Assembly (NCBI GenBank): GCA_910577555.1
Contig: CAJTLF010000006.1
Coordinates: 33,636-97,635, forward strand
Direction: 5' to 3'
DNA: 64,000 nt
DNA from: an uncultured Christensenella sp.
Lineage (GTDB): Bacteria; Bacillota; Clostridia; Christensenellales; Borkfalkiaceae
Positions 1-7,044 of the stretch are shown piece by piece. A model generated the notes under the pieces. That model worked only from the letters and a program-made list of their open reading frames with translations, was not told the DNA's origin and ran no database searches. Position 1 is the stretch's first letter. Each line of letters starts with the position of its first letter. Made by a program: the position numbers and the translations under genes.

Positions 1-226
1 AAGACCATTTTTTGAGTTTGCTCTCTATCGAGCGACCCCTGTTTTTGCCGAAGAAGGTTTCGCTTGATGCGGTTATGCCCTGAATACCGTCTGAATTGCT
101 TTTCTGGAAAAGTACCAGAAGTATGCCCAAAAGCGCGGCGAGAAATATAACTACGAGACAGGTAATCATACCTATCCAGTAAATAACCCATTGAGTATCG
201 TTTAATACAAGTAAACTTGATAACAT
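1..226 (-). CDS. secG: SecG preprotein translocase subunit (partial)
   Basis: About 75 codons are readable before the window edge, so the C-terminal end is missing. SecG is the small accessory subunit of the SecYEG membrane channel. The start ATG at 226 follows a GGAG ribosome site by about 10 nt. Residues 14-41 form a hydrophobic membrane segment, followed by a polar loop containing QKSNSDGIQGI and then SETFFGKN-RGRSIESKL, the hallmark C-terminal part of Firmicutes SecG. secG commonly follows the glycolytic genes in Gram-positive bacteria, and pgk-tpiA-gpmI on the same strand lie just upstream here. Recognised by motif and context. Confidence 0.88.
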   Translation of the reverse strand, partial: MLSSLLVLNDTQWVIYWIGMITCLVVIFLAALLGILLVLFQKSNSDGIQGITASSETFFGKNRGRSIESKLKKWS

Positions 227-287
227 TATAAGTTTGCTCCAAAAATTAAATATTACTAAAAGAGTATAACACAGCTTTAAATAATTT

Positions 288-1289
288 TCAATCAAAATTG
301 GGGTCGTTTTCTAAATTTTGGGTGTCATTTTCAGGCGGCGGGGGTATTTTTTTCTTTCTTTCGCCGAATTTGTTTATTATGAATATCCCCAGACACACCA
401 GAACGAGCGCGAGAAGGGTGAACCAGCTTAAAAGCTGGTCGCTTTCGCCGAGAAAGATTGCCGAGAATACCGCGCCGAAAAGGGGGTTCGTGCTTTTGAA
501 AACGGCTACTTTGGAAACGGGGTTGTATTTGAGAAGAAAGCCTTGCAAAGTGAAAGCGCAGGCGGATAAAAAGGCAAGGTATAATAGCATAAACGCCGCG
601 CCCGCGTCTATATACGGGATAGTTCCGCCGAACGAGAGACCTATTATCACGAGTGAGACGCCGCCTATCAGGAACTGGTAGCCGCAGAGAGCGGCGGTGT
701 CTTCGTGACGGGAAAATATTTTTACGAGACCCGCGGCAAACGCGGCGGAAAGTCCCGAAAATATTACGAAGCCTTCGCCCAAAAGCGAAAAGTCGAACGA
801 GAAATCGCCGCCTAAGTTTATGAGTATCACGCCGCCGAAGCCGAGCAGACAGCCCGCAAGTTTGATAAGGTTGAATTTTTCCGTGCGGAAAATAAAGCAC
901 GCCGCTATTATCGTAAAAAACACGCCCAAGCCGTTGAGTACGGAAGCCTTAACGCCCGCCGTGTTGGCAAGCCCTATATAGAAAAAGGTGTATTGCAGGG
1001 CGGTCTGGAAAAGGCTTAAAAGCAATACTCGCCAGATATTTTTGGGTTTGGGAGCGAGAAATTTTTTCTTTGCTATCGAGCCGAAAAGTATTACCAAAAC
1101 GCCGGCAAGCGAGAACCTTACTCCGGCGAACAGCATAAGCGACGGGGCGTGCGTGCTGTCTATATGGAATAGCGAGTAGCCCGTTTTTACGCACGGGAAC
1201 GCACTGCCCCACAGCACGCAACACAAAATTGCGCATATGCACACGATGTAATTTTTGGAAAAAAACTTTTCCGCATCTTTTATAAGCAT
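288..1289 (-). CDS. EamA/DMT-family transporter
   Basis: A multi-pass inner-membrane protein of the drug/metabolite transporter superfamily with about ten hydrophobic segments in two EamA repeats. The first helix carries the family-typical CCVLWGSAFP stretch, and the C-terminal half has the typical FLGE near the last helices. The substrate cannot be told. The frame is open back to an ATG at 1352, but neither start has a ribosome site. I chose the ATG at 1289 because a TTGCGT-17 bp-TATAAT promoter ends 7 nt before it, which fits a leaderless message and the usual family N-terminus. This gives 333 aa. The tail is Lys/Pro/Asn/Asp-rich. A near-perfect copy of the neighbouring Xre operator lies upstream at 1375-1391. 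Confidence 0.8.
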   Translation of the reverse strand: MLIKDAEKFFSKNYIVCICAILCCVLWGSAFPCVKTGYSLFHIDSTHAPSLMLFAGVRFSLAGVLVILFGSIAKKKFLAPKPKNIWRVLLLSLFQTALQYTFFYIGLANTAGVKASVLNGLGVFFTIIAACFIFRTEKFNLIKLAGCLLGFGGVILINLGGDFSFDFSLLGEGFVIFSGLSAAFAAGLVKIFSRHEDTAALCGYQFLIGGVSLVIIGLSFGGTIPYIDAGAAFMLLYLAFLSACAFTLQGFLLKYNPVSKVAVFKSTNPLFGAVFSAIFLGESDQLLSWFTLLALVLVCLGIFIINKFGERKKKIPPPPENDTQNLENDPNFD

Positions 1290-1296
1290 CAATATT

Positions 1297-1325
1297 ATTA
1301 TATTGCAATTTAAAAAATTACGCAA
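1297..1325 (-). promoter_or_regulatory. Promoter of the EamA transporter gene
   Basis: On the minus strand, TTGCGT (1320-1325) and TATAAT (1297-1302) are separated by exactly 17 bp. The expected transcription start falls at or within 1-2 nt of the ATG at 1289, so the message would have no leader. Confidence 0.6.
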
Positions 1326-1374
1326 ATAAAAACGGGCGAGCAGAGTATTCATATTTGCAGTCGGAAATATTAAA

Positions 1375-1391
1375 AAGACTTGACAAGTTTT
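1375..1391. promoter_or_regulatory. Copy of the Xre operator
   Basis: AAGACTTGACAAGTTTT matches 16 of 17 bases of the operator AAGACTTGACAAGTCTT found at 1717-1733 in front of the Xre/membrane-protein pair. It lies upstream of the EamA promoter, about 50 bp from its -35 box. The match suggests that the Xre protein at 1489-1686 also controls the transporter. This is inferred from sequence identity only. Confidence 0.5.
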
Positions 1392-1423
1392 GTTCGTGTT
1401 GTTGCGTTACGGTATTTAAAACG

Positions 1424-1452
1424 AAGTCCGACGGATTTATTCCGTCGGACTT
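1424..1452 (-). terminator. Intrinsic terminator after the Xre gene
   Basis: A perfect 12-bp stem (AAGTCCGACGGA / TCCGTCGGACTT) with a 5-nt loop, followed on the minus strand by CGTTTT. It lies 36 bp past the stop codon of the Xre gene and separates it from the EamA gene. Confidence 0.65.
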
Positions 1453-1488
1453 TTAATATATAGTAGGTTTTTTGATTTTGATTTTACG

Positions 1489-1686
1489 TTATTCTATGCC
1501 GAGTAGATAATCGGCTGATTCTCCAAAATAGTTTGCAATGATAATAATTGCTGAAGCAGTGGGTTCGGTTTTGTTTAGTTCCCATTTTGCTATTGCCGAT
1601 TGACTTATTCCCGTAGCTTTTGATAACTCCATTTGACTGATGTTAGCATGTAGCCTAATCTCTTTTAATCGTTCGCCGAAAGTCAT
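1489..1686 (-). CDS. Small Xre-family repressor (cassette 1)
   Basis: A 65-aa protein consisting of one Cro/C1-type helix-turn-helix domain: GERLKEIR start, SQMELSKATGISQSAIAKWE recognition region, and the typical SADYLLGIE ending. It has no sensor or oligomerisation domain beyond the HTH, so it is probably a simple dimeric repressor. It is transcribed divergently from a small membrane-protein gene at 1773, and the region between them is packed with AAGTCTT/AAGACTT half-sites, which suggests control of the partner and of itself. There is no ribosome site; a TAGAAT box ends 6 nt before the ATG, so the message may be leaderless, although the -35 box is poor. Confidence 0.9.
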   Translation of the reverse strand: MTFGERLKEIRLHANISQMELSKATGISQSAIAKWELNKTEPTASAIIIIANYFGESADYLLGIE

Positions 1687-1716
1687 ACATATATTCTACC
1701 GCAAAACAAGTCAAAA

Positions 1717-1750
1717 AAGACTTGACAAGTCTTATAAGACTTAATATAAT
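1717..1750 (+). promoter_or_regulatory. Promoter with overlapping palindromic operators (cassette 1)
   Basis: TTGACA (1722-1727) and TATAAT (1745-1750) are separated by exactly 17 bp. Three half-sites, AAGACTT, AAGTCTT and AAGACTT, form two overlapping palindromes: AAGACTTG-A-CAAGTCTT (1717-1733) and the perfect AAGTCTTATAAGACTT (1727-1742), which fills the spacer. Repressor bound here would block RNA polymerase from the plus-strand gene. Confidence 0.8.
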
Positions 1751-1772
1751 TGAAAATAAGGAGTATAACAAT

Positions 1773-2108
1773 ATGGGAGAATTTTTTAAGAAGAACGACA
1801 AATTTTTAAAAAATGCAAATTTGTGCTTATATGTTGTTTCAATGCTACTAGTAACCTTTATTATAATTACTGCAATTTTTAGTTTTATCAGTGGTTTTGT
1901 GGTGCTGGGAATAGGGTTGATAGTTTTTGGAAATATAACAATTATAATATTTATTTTAATAATAAAATTGATTTTATCTTTTTTAATTGATATAAAGCTT
2001 ATAAGAAATAAATTATATGAAGAAAAATCAGATAAAAATGATTACAAATTAGATGTTGAAAATGATTTTGATTACAATACAGAACTTATAGATTTCTATA
2101 ATAAATAA
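1773..2108 (+). CDS. Small AT-rich membrane protein (cassette 1 partner)
   Basis: 111 aa, function not recognised. The start at 1773 is set by the AAGGAG ribosome site 7 nt upstream; the open frame begins earlier, inside the promoter. Residues about 18-42 and 43-73 are strongly hydrophobic (two to three membrane segments, Ile/Leu/Val-rich). They are followed by an acidic, Lys/Asp/Asn-rich cytoplasmic tail of about 30 residues. Codon use is much more AT-rich than in the glycolytic genes beside it, which suggests transfer. Its promoter carries the operator of the divergent Xre gene. It could be a stress-induced membrane protein or the effector of a small regulated module. No toxin family is recognised. 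Confidence 0.75.
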   Translation: MGEFFKKNDKFLKNANLCLYVVSMLLVTFIIITAIFSFISGFVVLGIGLIVFGNITIIIFILIIKLILSFLIDIKLIRNKLYEEKSDKNDYKLDVENDFDYNTELIDFYNK

Positions 2109-2147
2109 AAAATCCCCCCTCCGCCAATGGCGGAGGGGGGATTTTTT
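2107..2147. terminator. Bidirectional intrinsic terminator
   Basis: A stem of about 19 bp (AAATCCCCCCTCCGCC side, 2107-2125, pairing with 2129-2147), a 3-nt loop, and A/T runs on both sides. It serves the plus-strand membrane-protein gene and the minus-strand gpmI gene, which converge here. Confidence 0.92.
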
Positions 2148-2153
2148 AAATAA

Positions 2154-3707
2154 TTACTTAATTAAACTTTTGCCCGTCATTTCGGGGGGGACGGGTATGC
2201 CCATTACCGTTAATAGGGTGGGGGCAAGGTCGGCGAGAATGCCGTCGTCGCGCAGTTTTGCGTTTTTATACTCGTTAGAGATAAGCACGACGGGTACGGG
2301 GTTGGTGGTGTGTGCGGTGAAGGGAGAGCCGTCTTCCGAAAGCAATTTATCCGCGTTGCCGTGGTCGGCGGTGAGAATTGCCGCGCCGCCCATTTCCAGA
2401 ATTTTATCGGTGACCTTTTTGACACACTCGTTTACGGTATGCACGGCTTTTACGGCGGCGGGAATCACGCCCGTATGCCCTACCATATCGCAGTTTGCGT
2501 AGTTCAGAATGATTACGTCGAATTCGCCGCTTTCAAGCTCTTCCAAAACTTTGTCCGTCACTTCGTACGCGCTCATTTCAGGTTGTAAGTCGTAGGTTGC
2601 CACCTTGGGCGACGGAATTAAGTCGCGCACTTCGTTGTCGTTGGGCTTTTCTACGCCGCCGTTGAAGAAGAACGTTACGTGGGCGTATTTTTCCGTTTCT
2701 GCAATTCTCAGTTGTTTTTTGCCGAGTTTTGCAAGGTATTCGCCCAAAGTATTGTCGAGCCGCGTTTTGGGGAATGCAATTTCAACGCCCTTAAACTCTG
2801 CGTCGTACACCGTAAAGCAGGTGTAAACGGGGTTTAACCAGCCCGTTTTTCTTTCAAACGCGGTGCCTTTGGGAACGATAAATTCTTTTTGGGAAATTGC
2901 GCGGGTAATCTGTCTTGCGCGGTCGGGGCGGAAATTGAAACAGATTACGCTGTCGCCCTTTTCAATCAAGCCTACGGGTTTACCGTTTTCATAAACCTTG
3001 GTGGGCAATAAAAATTCGTCGGTTACGCCCTTTTTATAGCTCTCTTCAACGGCATGAGCGGGGTCGTCGCAACGCTCGCCCGTGCCGAGCGTGAGCATAT
3101 CGTAGGCTTTTTCTACTCTGTCCCAGTTGTTGTCTCTGTCCATTACGTAGTATCTGCCGCATACGTCTGCGATTTTGCCGACGCCGATTTTGGCTATTTC
3201 CGACTGTAAGCCGCGGATAAATCCCGCGCCCGAAGTGGGGGATACGTCGCGTCCGTCCATAAAGCAATGCACGAATACATCTTTAACCCCGCGGAGCTTA
3301 GCCATTTTCAAAAGCGCGTAGACGTGTTCGGTGTGGCTGTGTACGCCGCCGTCAGATAAAAGTCCGTAAATATGCAATTTTTTGCCGTTATTTTTAGCGG
3401 CGTCCATTGCCTTTACGAGTGCGGGATTTTCAAAGAAGTCGCCGTCCTGAATGGCTTTGGTGATTTTCGTCAAATCCTGATAGACTATTCTGCCCGCGCC
3501 TATATTAAGATGACCGACTTCGCTGTTGCCCATTTGTCCGTCGGGAAGTCCGACGCTGAGTCCGCTTGCGCCGAGAGTTGAAGAAGGGTAGTTTGCTATA
3601 AGACCGTTTACTACTTTACTGCCGTCGATGGATACTGCGTTGCCTTCGCTCGCGGGGGCAAGCCCGTAGCCGTCCATTATAATCAATGCGTAAGGTGTTT
3701 TTTTCAT
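2154..3707 (-). CDS. gpmI: 2,3-bisphosphoglycerate-independent phosphoglycerate mutase
   Basis: Interconverts 3- and 2-phosphoglycerate in glycolysis, using two Mn ions and a phosphoserine intermediate. The 517-aa length is normal for the family. The alkaline-phosphatase fold begins with LIIMDGYGL (metal Asp). The catalytic serine is in MGNSEVGHLNIGAGR (about residue 62), HCFMDGRD and FNFRPDRARQ bind substrate, and the C-terminal metal sites are in LTADHGNAD and AHTTNPVP. The start follows GGAG by 6 nt. It lies 14 nt downstream of tpiA in the pgk-tpiA-gpmI operon and ends at the shared terminator. Confidence 0.97.
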   Translation of the reverse strand: MKKTPYALIIMDGYGLAPASEGNAVSIDGSKVVNGLIANYPSSTLGASGLSVGLPDGQMGNSEVGHLNIGAGRIVYQDLTKITKAIQDGDFFENPALVKAMDAAKNNGKKLHIYGLLSDGGVHSHTEHVYALLKMAKLRGVKDVFVHCFMDGRDVSPTSGAGFIRGLQSEIAKIGVGKIADVCGRYYVMDRDNNWDRVEKAYDMLTLGTGERCDDPAHAVEESYKKGVTDEFLLPTKVYENGKPVGLIEKGDSVICFNFRPDRARQITRAISQKEFIVPKGTAFERKTGWLNPVYTCFTVYDAEFKGVEIAFPKTRLDNTLGEYLAKLGKKQLRIAETEKYAHVTFFFNGGVEKPNDNEVRDLIPSPKVATYDLQPEMSAYEVTDKVLEELESGEFDVIILNYANCDMVGHTGVIPAAVKAVHTVNECVKKVTDKILEMGGAAILTADHGNADKLLSEDGSPFTAHTTNPVPVVLISNEYKNAKLRDDGILADLAPTLLTVMGIPVPPEMTGKSLIK

Positions 3708-3721
3708 TTAAAGCTCCGTTA

Positions 3722-4468
3722 TTATTTGTCGTAATTGACTATCGTTGCAAAATCAAGTTTTAACGACGCGCCGCCTATAAGTCCGCCGTCGATGTCGGGC
3801 TGAGCCATAAGTCCCTTGCAGTTTGCCGCGTTCATACTGCCGCCGTACTGAATTATTACCTTTTCCGCGCACTTGGGGCAGAAGAGCTGACCTATCTTTT
3901 TGCGGATATAGGCGATGGTTTCCTGCGCCTGTTCGTCGGTGGCGGTCTTGCCCGTGCCTATAGCCCATACGGGTTCGTAAGCGATTATGAGCTTGGTTGC
4001 GTCTTCAACGCCCTTTAAGCCCGTTTCGAGCTGTGTATCGAGTACCTTTTCGGTTTCGCCGTTTTCGCGCTGGGAAAGGGTTTCGCCGACGCATACTATG
4101 GGGGTAAGTCCGTTTTCAAGCGCGGTCAAGGTGCGCTTGTTGACCGTTTCGTCCGTTTCACCGAAGTACTGTCTTCTTTCGCTGTGTCCGATGATTACGA
4201 ACTTAACGCCGTAGTCCTTGAGCATTGCCGCGGATATTTCGCCGGTGTACGCGCCGCTTGCCGCGAAATGCACGTTTTCCGCGCCTATCGAGATATTACT
4301 GCCTGCCGCCGCTTTGGTCATTTCGGGAATGAGAATGGCGGGGACGCACAGAGCTACGGTGCAGTTTGCGTCTTTTACTAAAGGTTTGAGTTCTTCGATT
4401 AATTTTTTGCCGCTTTCCACGGTCATATTCATTTTCCAGTTGCCTGCGATAAAAGGTTTTCTTGCCAT
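3722..4468 (-). CDS. tpiA: Triose-phosphate isomerase
   Basis: Interconverts dihydroxyacetone phosphate and glyceraldehyde 3-phosphate. 248 aa, full length. Visible catalytic features are GNWKMN (Lys near residue 12), the His in IIGHSERR, and the Glu in AYEPVWAIGTGK at the start of flexible loop 6; GGSMNAAN and DGGLIGGASL bind phosphate. An AAGGAG-type ribosome site precedes the ATG. Second gene of the pgk-tpiA-gpmI unit, 71 bp after pgk, with a small hairpin in the gap. Confidence 0.97.
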   Translation of the reverse strand: MARKPFIAGNWKMNMTVESGKKLIEELKPLVKDANCTVALCVPAILIPEMTKAAAGSNISIGAENVHFAASGAYTGEISAAMLKDYGVKFVIIGHSERRQYFGETDETVNKRTLTALENGLTPIVCVGETLSQRENGETEKVLDTQLETGLKGVEDATKLIIAYEPVWAIGTGKTATDEQAQETIAYIRKKIGQLFCPKCAEKVIIQYGGSMNAANCKGLMAQPDIDGGLIGGASLKLDFATIVNYDK

Positions 4469-4509
4469 AATTATTATTAACTCCTTGGATTGGATTCAGT
4501 CGTTATTAA

Positions 4510-4527
4510 GGGGCGGTTGCCCGCCCC
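4510..4527 (-). other. Intergenic hairpin between pgk and tpiA
   Basis: GGGGCGG and CCGCCCC pair around a 4-nt loop. No U-tract follows on the minus strand, so this is more likely an mRNA stability or processing element than a terminator. Confidence 0.5.
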
Positions 4528-4539
4528 GTTTATTTTATC

Positions 4540-5850
4540 TTACTTTTTTTCGTTGAGACAGGCGATGCCGGGGAGAACTTTACCTTCGAAAAGCTCCAAA
4601 GACGCGCCGCCGCCGGTGGAGATGTGGGTCATCTTATCCGCATAGCCGAGCTGCTGAACCGCCGCCGCGCTGTCGCCGCCGCCGATGATGGTGGTGCATT
4701 TGCCGTAAACGTCTGCAAGAGCCTGCGCAACCGCTATAGTACCCTTTGCAAGGGTGGGGTTTTCGAATACGCCCATAGGTCCGTTCCATATAACGGCTTT
4801 GGCGGACGCGATTTTTTCAGCGTACAGCTTTCTCGTGTTTTCGCCTATATCCATACCCATCATATCTGCGGGGATTGCGTCCGAAGGTACGGTTTTAACT
4901 TCTATTGCCGCGTCAATGGGGTCGGGGAAGTTTTTGGTCACCACGGTATCTACGGGGAGCAGAAGCTCCTTGCCCGCTTTCTGAGCCTTTGCAATCATAT
5001 CCTTGCAGTAGTCGATTTTTTCTTCGTCCAAAAGCGAAGTGCCGATTTCGTAACCCTTTGCTTTAAGGAAAGTGTAAGCCATACCGCCGCCGATGATGAG
5101 CGTGTCGCACTTTTCGAGAAGGTTGGAAATTACGTTGAGCTTATCCGCAACCTTTGCGCCGCCTAAAATTGCAACGAAGGGGCGTTTGGGATTTTCGAGA
5201 GTATCTGCCATTACTTCGAGTTCCTTTTCGATAAGGAAACCGCAGACCGCCGTTTTAACGATGCCGTATTCGACGATAGCGGCGGTGGAAGCGTGGGAGC
5301 GGTGAGCCGTGCCGAATGCGTCGTTTACGAAAATTTCTGCATTGTACGCAAGTTCTTTGCAGAAGTTTTCGTCCTTTTTCTCTTCTTCCCAGTGGAAACG
5401 CAGGTTTTCGAGCAATACCGCTTCGCCGTCTTTAAGCGCGCTGCGCTTTGCCTTTGCGTCTGCGCCTATAACGTCGGTTGCGAAAACTACCTTACCGTTG
5501 AGAAGTTCCGCAAGGCGTTTTGCAACGGGTGCGAGAGTGAGTTTTTTGGGTTCGTCTTTTTTAGCCTTTTCTATGATGGCTTCCGCAGTGGTTTCGCCTG
5601 CGTCAACCTTTTTCTTATCCTTTTTATTGAGCTTTACTTCGCTTGAGAAGATGGAGTGGGGTTTGCCCATATGCGAGCAAAGAGTGACGCGCGCGCCCGC
5701 TTCGAGCAAGTATTTTATGGTGGGGAGTGCGCCCTGAATTCTGTTTTCGTCGGTAATTACGCCGTCTTTCATAGGTACGTTGAAATCGCAGCGCACCAAT
5801 ACGTTTTTGCCTTTAAGATTTTTCAAATCTTTAACGGACATTTTGTTCAT
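4540..5850 (-). CDS. pgk: Phosphoglycerate kinase
   Basis: Transfers phosphate from 1,3-bisphosphoglycerate to ADP. Recognised by VRCDFNVPM, the substrate loop with HRSHAST, FVAILGGAKVADK, and the nucleotide-binding end IIGGGDSAAAV with HISTGGGASLELFEG. At 436 aa it is about 40 residues longer than usual. The extra length is a Lys/Glu/Ala-rich stretch near residues 62-100, between the SHMGKP motif and LAPVAKRLAELL. The ATG at 5850 follows GGAG by 8 nt; a second ATG lies three codons on. First gene of the glycolytic operon, with a strong promoter upstream. Confidence 0.97.
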   Translation of the reverse strand: MNKMSVKDLKNLKGKNVLVRCDFNVPMKDGVITDENRIQGALPTIKYLLEAGARVTLCSHMGKPHSIFSSEVKLNKKDKKKVDAGETTAEAIIEKAKKDEPKKLTLAPVAKRLAELLNGKVVFATDVIGADAKAKRSALKDGEAVLLENLRFHWEEEKKDENFCKELAYNAEIFVNDAFGTAHRSHASTAAIVEYGIVKTAVCGFLIEKELEVMADTLENPKRPFVAILGGAKVADKLNVISNLLEKCDTLIIGGGMAYTFLKAKGYEIGTSLLDEEKIDYCKDMIAKAQKAGKELLLPVDTVVTKNFPDPIDAAIEVKTVPSDAIPADMMGMDIGENTRKLYAEKIASAKAVIWNGPMGVFENPTLAKGTIAVAQALADVYGKCTTIIGGGDSAAAVQQLGYADKMTHISTGGGASLELFEGKVLPGIACLNEKK

Positions 5851-5891
5851 TGTTTAGGCTCCTTCAAAAATAAATATTTTTTTACTTAAAT

Positions 5892-5920
5892 ATTATAAAA
5901 TAAAGTCGCGTAAAAGTCAA
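5892..5920 (-). promoter_or_regulatory. Promoter of the pgk-tpiA-gpmI operon
   Basis: On the minus strand TTGACT (5915-5920) and TATAAT (5892-5897) are separated by 17 bp, about 40 bp upstream of the pgk start. Confidence 0.8.
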
Positions 5921-5957
5921 CGATATTGCAAGAAAATAGCCGTTGAAAAAGCCGTCT

Positions 5958-6167
5958 TTAATCGAACCCGAATAAATCGTTCGGCGTAATATCAAATCTT
6001 TTGCAAAGGTAAACTATTTTTTCGTAGTCTAACTGAATCCGTCCCGTTTCGTACTCGCTGTAATCGGATTGGTATTTTTTAAGTTCCGCCGCAATTTGCT
6101 TTTGCGTAATTCCTTTTGCCGTACGTGCAAACTTTAAGTTTTCGCCTACTTTTTTTGCAATGTCCAT
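5958..6167 (-). CDS. Small Xre-family repressor (cassette 2)
   Basis: A 69-aa single-domain Cro/C1 helix-turn-helix protein: GENLKFARTAKGITQKQIA, recognition helix near DYSEYETGR, and the usual CKRFDITPNDLFG end. It is transcribed away from a 220-aa membrane-protein gene. The shared 110-bp region holds a 21-bp perfect palindrome inside the partner's promoter and an extra ATATAGGAAA half-site nearer this gene. An AAAGGA site lies 11 nt before the ATG. Its sequence differs from cassettes 1 and 3, and its operator differs to match. Confidence 0.9.
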   Translation of the reverse strand: MDIAKKVGENLKFARTAKGITQKQIAAELKKYQSDYSEYETGRIQLDYEKIVYLCKRFDITPNDLFGFD

Positions 6168-6219
6168 AATATTTTCTATCCTTTATAGATTAAATATAGG
6201 AAAAACTTATATATTTTAT

Positions 6220-6248
6220 TTGACATATAGGAATTATTCCTATATTAT
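6220..6248 (+). promoter_or_regulatory. Promoter with embedded palindromic operator (cassette 2)
   Basis: TTGACA (6220-6225) and TATTAT (6243-6248) are 17 bp apart. The perfect palindrome with arms ATATAGGAAT and ATTCCTATAT around a central T (6225-6245) covers the whole spacer. A further half-site, ATATAGGAAA, is at 6194-6203, towards the Xre gene. Confidence 0.8.
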
Positions 6249-6279
6249 TAATGTGTAATTAAGGAACAAAGGAGAAAAA

Positions 6280-6942
6280 ATGGAAAACATCCAATATTTA
6301 AAGTATAAAGACCGATTTAAGTTAAATTGCATATTGAAAGCGTTATCCGGAGCGCTCGCTTTTTTTGCGATTGTGTTTCTTATTTTCGTACCTAATTTCG
6401 AGATAAATGTTTTGGGATTAACTCTTATACGATTTTCTGTTCTGGACGAAATTATATTATCGTTCAAGAACGTGTCGTCGGGGTACGGAGTGGGCGCAAC
6501 TTCAATGATTTTTCAATTACTTGCCGCTGTTCAGATGGCAATCGGATTGGTGATATACGCGGTGTCGCTTATAAAAAATATTCTAAATATAACTAATACC
6601 GAAAATTATGCTCTTGAACAATACGATAAAATCAAGACCCGGGAAAGCGACGGGGCAAGAAAAAATTGGAACCGCTTTTCCGTTACGCAGTTTTTTATTT
6701 CGGGGGTTATGTTGGAGATGTTGTATATTATTTATTCAAAAGCATTTTCGGGGATTTTCGGGGAAAATTACGATGCGGGTTATTTTTCGCAAGTGAACGC
6801 CGTTTCCTGGTTGATAATATTTTTTATAATTTTCACTTTGGCGTATATAACCGTCGCCGTTACGGCGCGGATTCAACTCAAAAATATCAAACTCGAGATT
6901 TTAAAAGAAGATTACGGATTGTCGCAACAAAATTTCCGATAA
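6280..6942 (+). CDS. Four-helix membrane protein (cassette 2 partner)
   Basis: 220 aa, family not recognised. Four hydrophobic segments are seen at about residues 19-42, 73-97, 126-145 and 166-190. A charged loop with DKIKTRESDGARKNW lies between the second and third. The start follows AAAGGAG. Its promoter is overlapped by the operator of the divergent Xre repressor, so expression is probably off until the repressor is relieved. It has no visible sequence similarity to the partner in cassette 1 beyond being a membrane protein. The gene ends at an intrinsic terminator, so it is a single-gene unit. Confidence 0.8.
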   Translation: MENIQYLKYKDRFKLNCILKALSGALAFFAIVFLIFVPNFEINVLGLTLIRFSVLDEIILSFKNVSSGYGVGATSMIFQLLAAVQMAIGLVIYAVSLIKNILNITNTENYALEQYDKIKTRESDGARKNWNRFSVTQFFISGVMLEMLYIIYSKAFSGIFGENYDAGYFSQVNAVSWLIIFFIIFTLAYITVAVTARIQLKNIKLEILKEDYGLSQQNFR

Positions 6943-6948
6943 TTCAAG

Positions 6949-6972
6949 CCCGCTTCGAAAGCGGGTTTTTTT
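6949..6972 (+). terminator. Intrinsic terminator
   Basis: CCCGCTT / AAGCGGG stem with a 3-nt loop, followed by seven T residues. Ends the cassette 2 membrane-protein gene. Confidence 0.9.
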
Positions 6973-6985
6973 ATGCCTTAAAAAA

Positions 6986-7014
6986 TTGATATAAAAATTA
7001 TTCTATGTTATAAT
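6986..7014 (+). promoter_or_regulatory. Promoter of tyrA
   Basis: TTGATA (6986-6991) and TATAAT (7009-7014) with a 17-bp spacer, 30 bp upstream of the tyrA start. Confidence 0.75.
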
Positions 7015-7044
7015 CGTATAAAAATAATTATAAAGGTTTGCGTT

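Noticed and set aside
1489..2108. Toxin-antitoxin pair
   Set aside because: The genes are divergent rather than in one operon, and the membrane protein matches no known toxin. A regulated single gene is the simpler reading.
4510..4527. Terminator between pgk and tpiA
   Set aside because: The stem is good but no U-tract follows on the coding strand, and tpiA has no promoter of its own, so read-through is needed.
2170..5889. Plus-strand open frames across gpmI, tpiA and pgk
   Set aside because: All lie opposite strongly conserved glycolytic genes and show no ribosome sites or known motifs.
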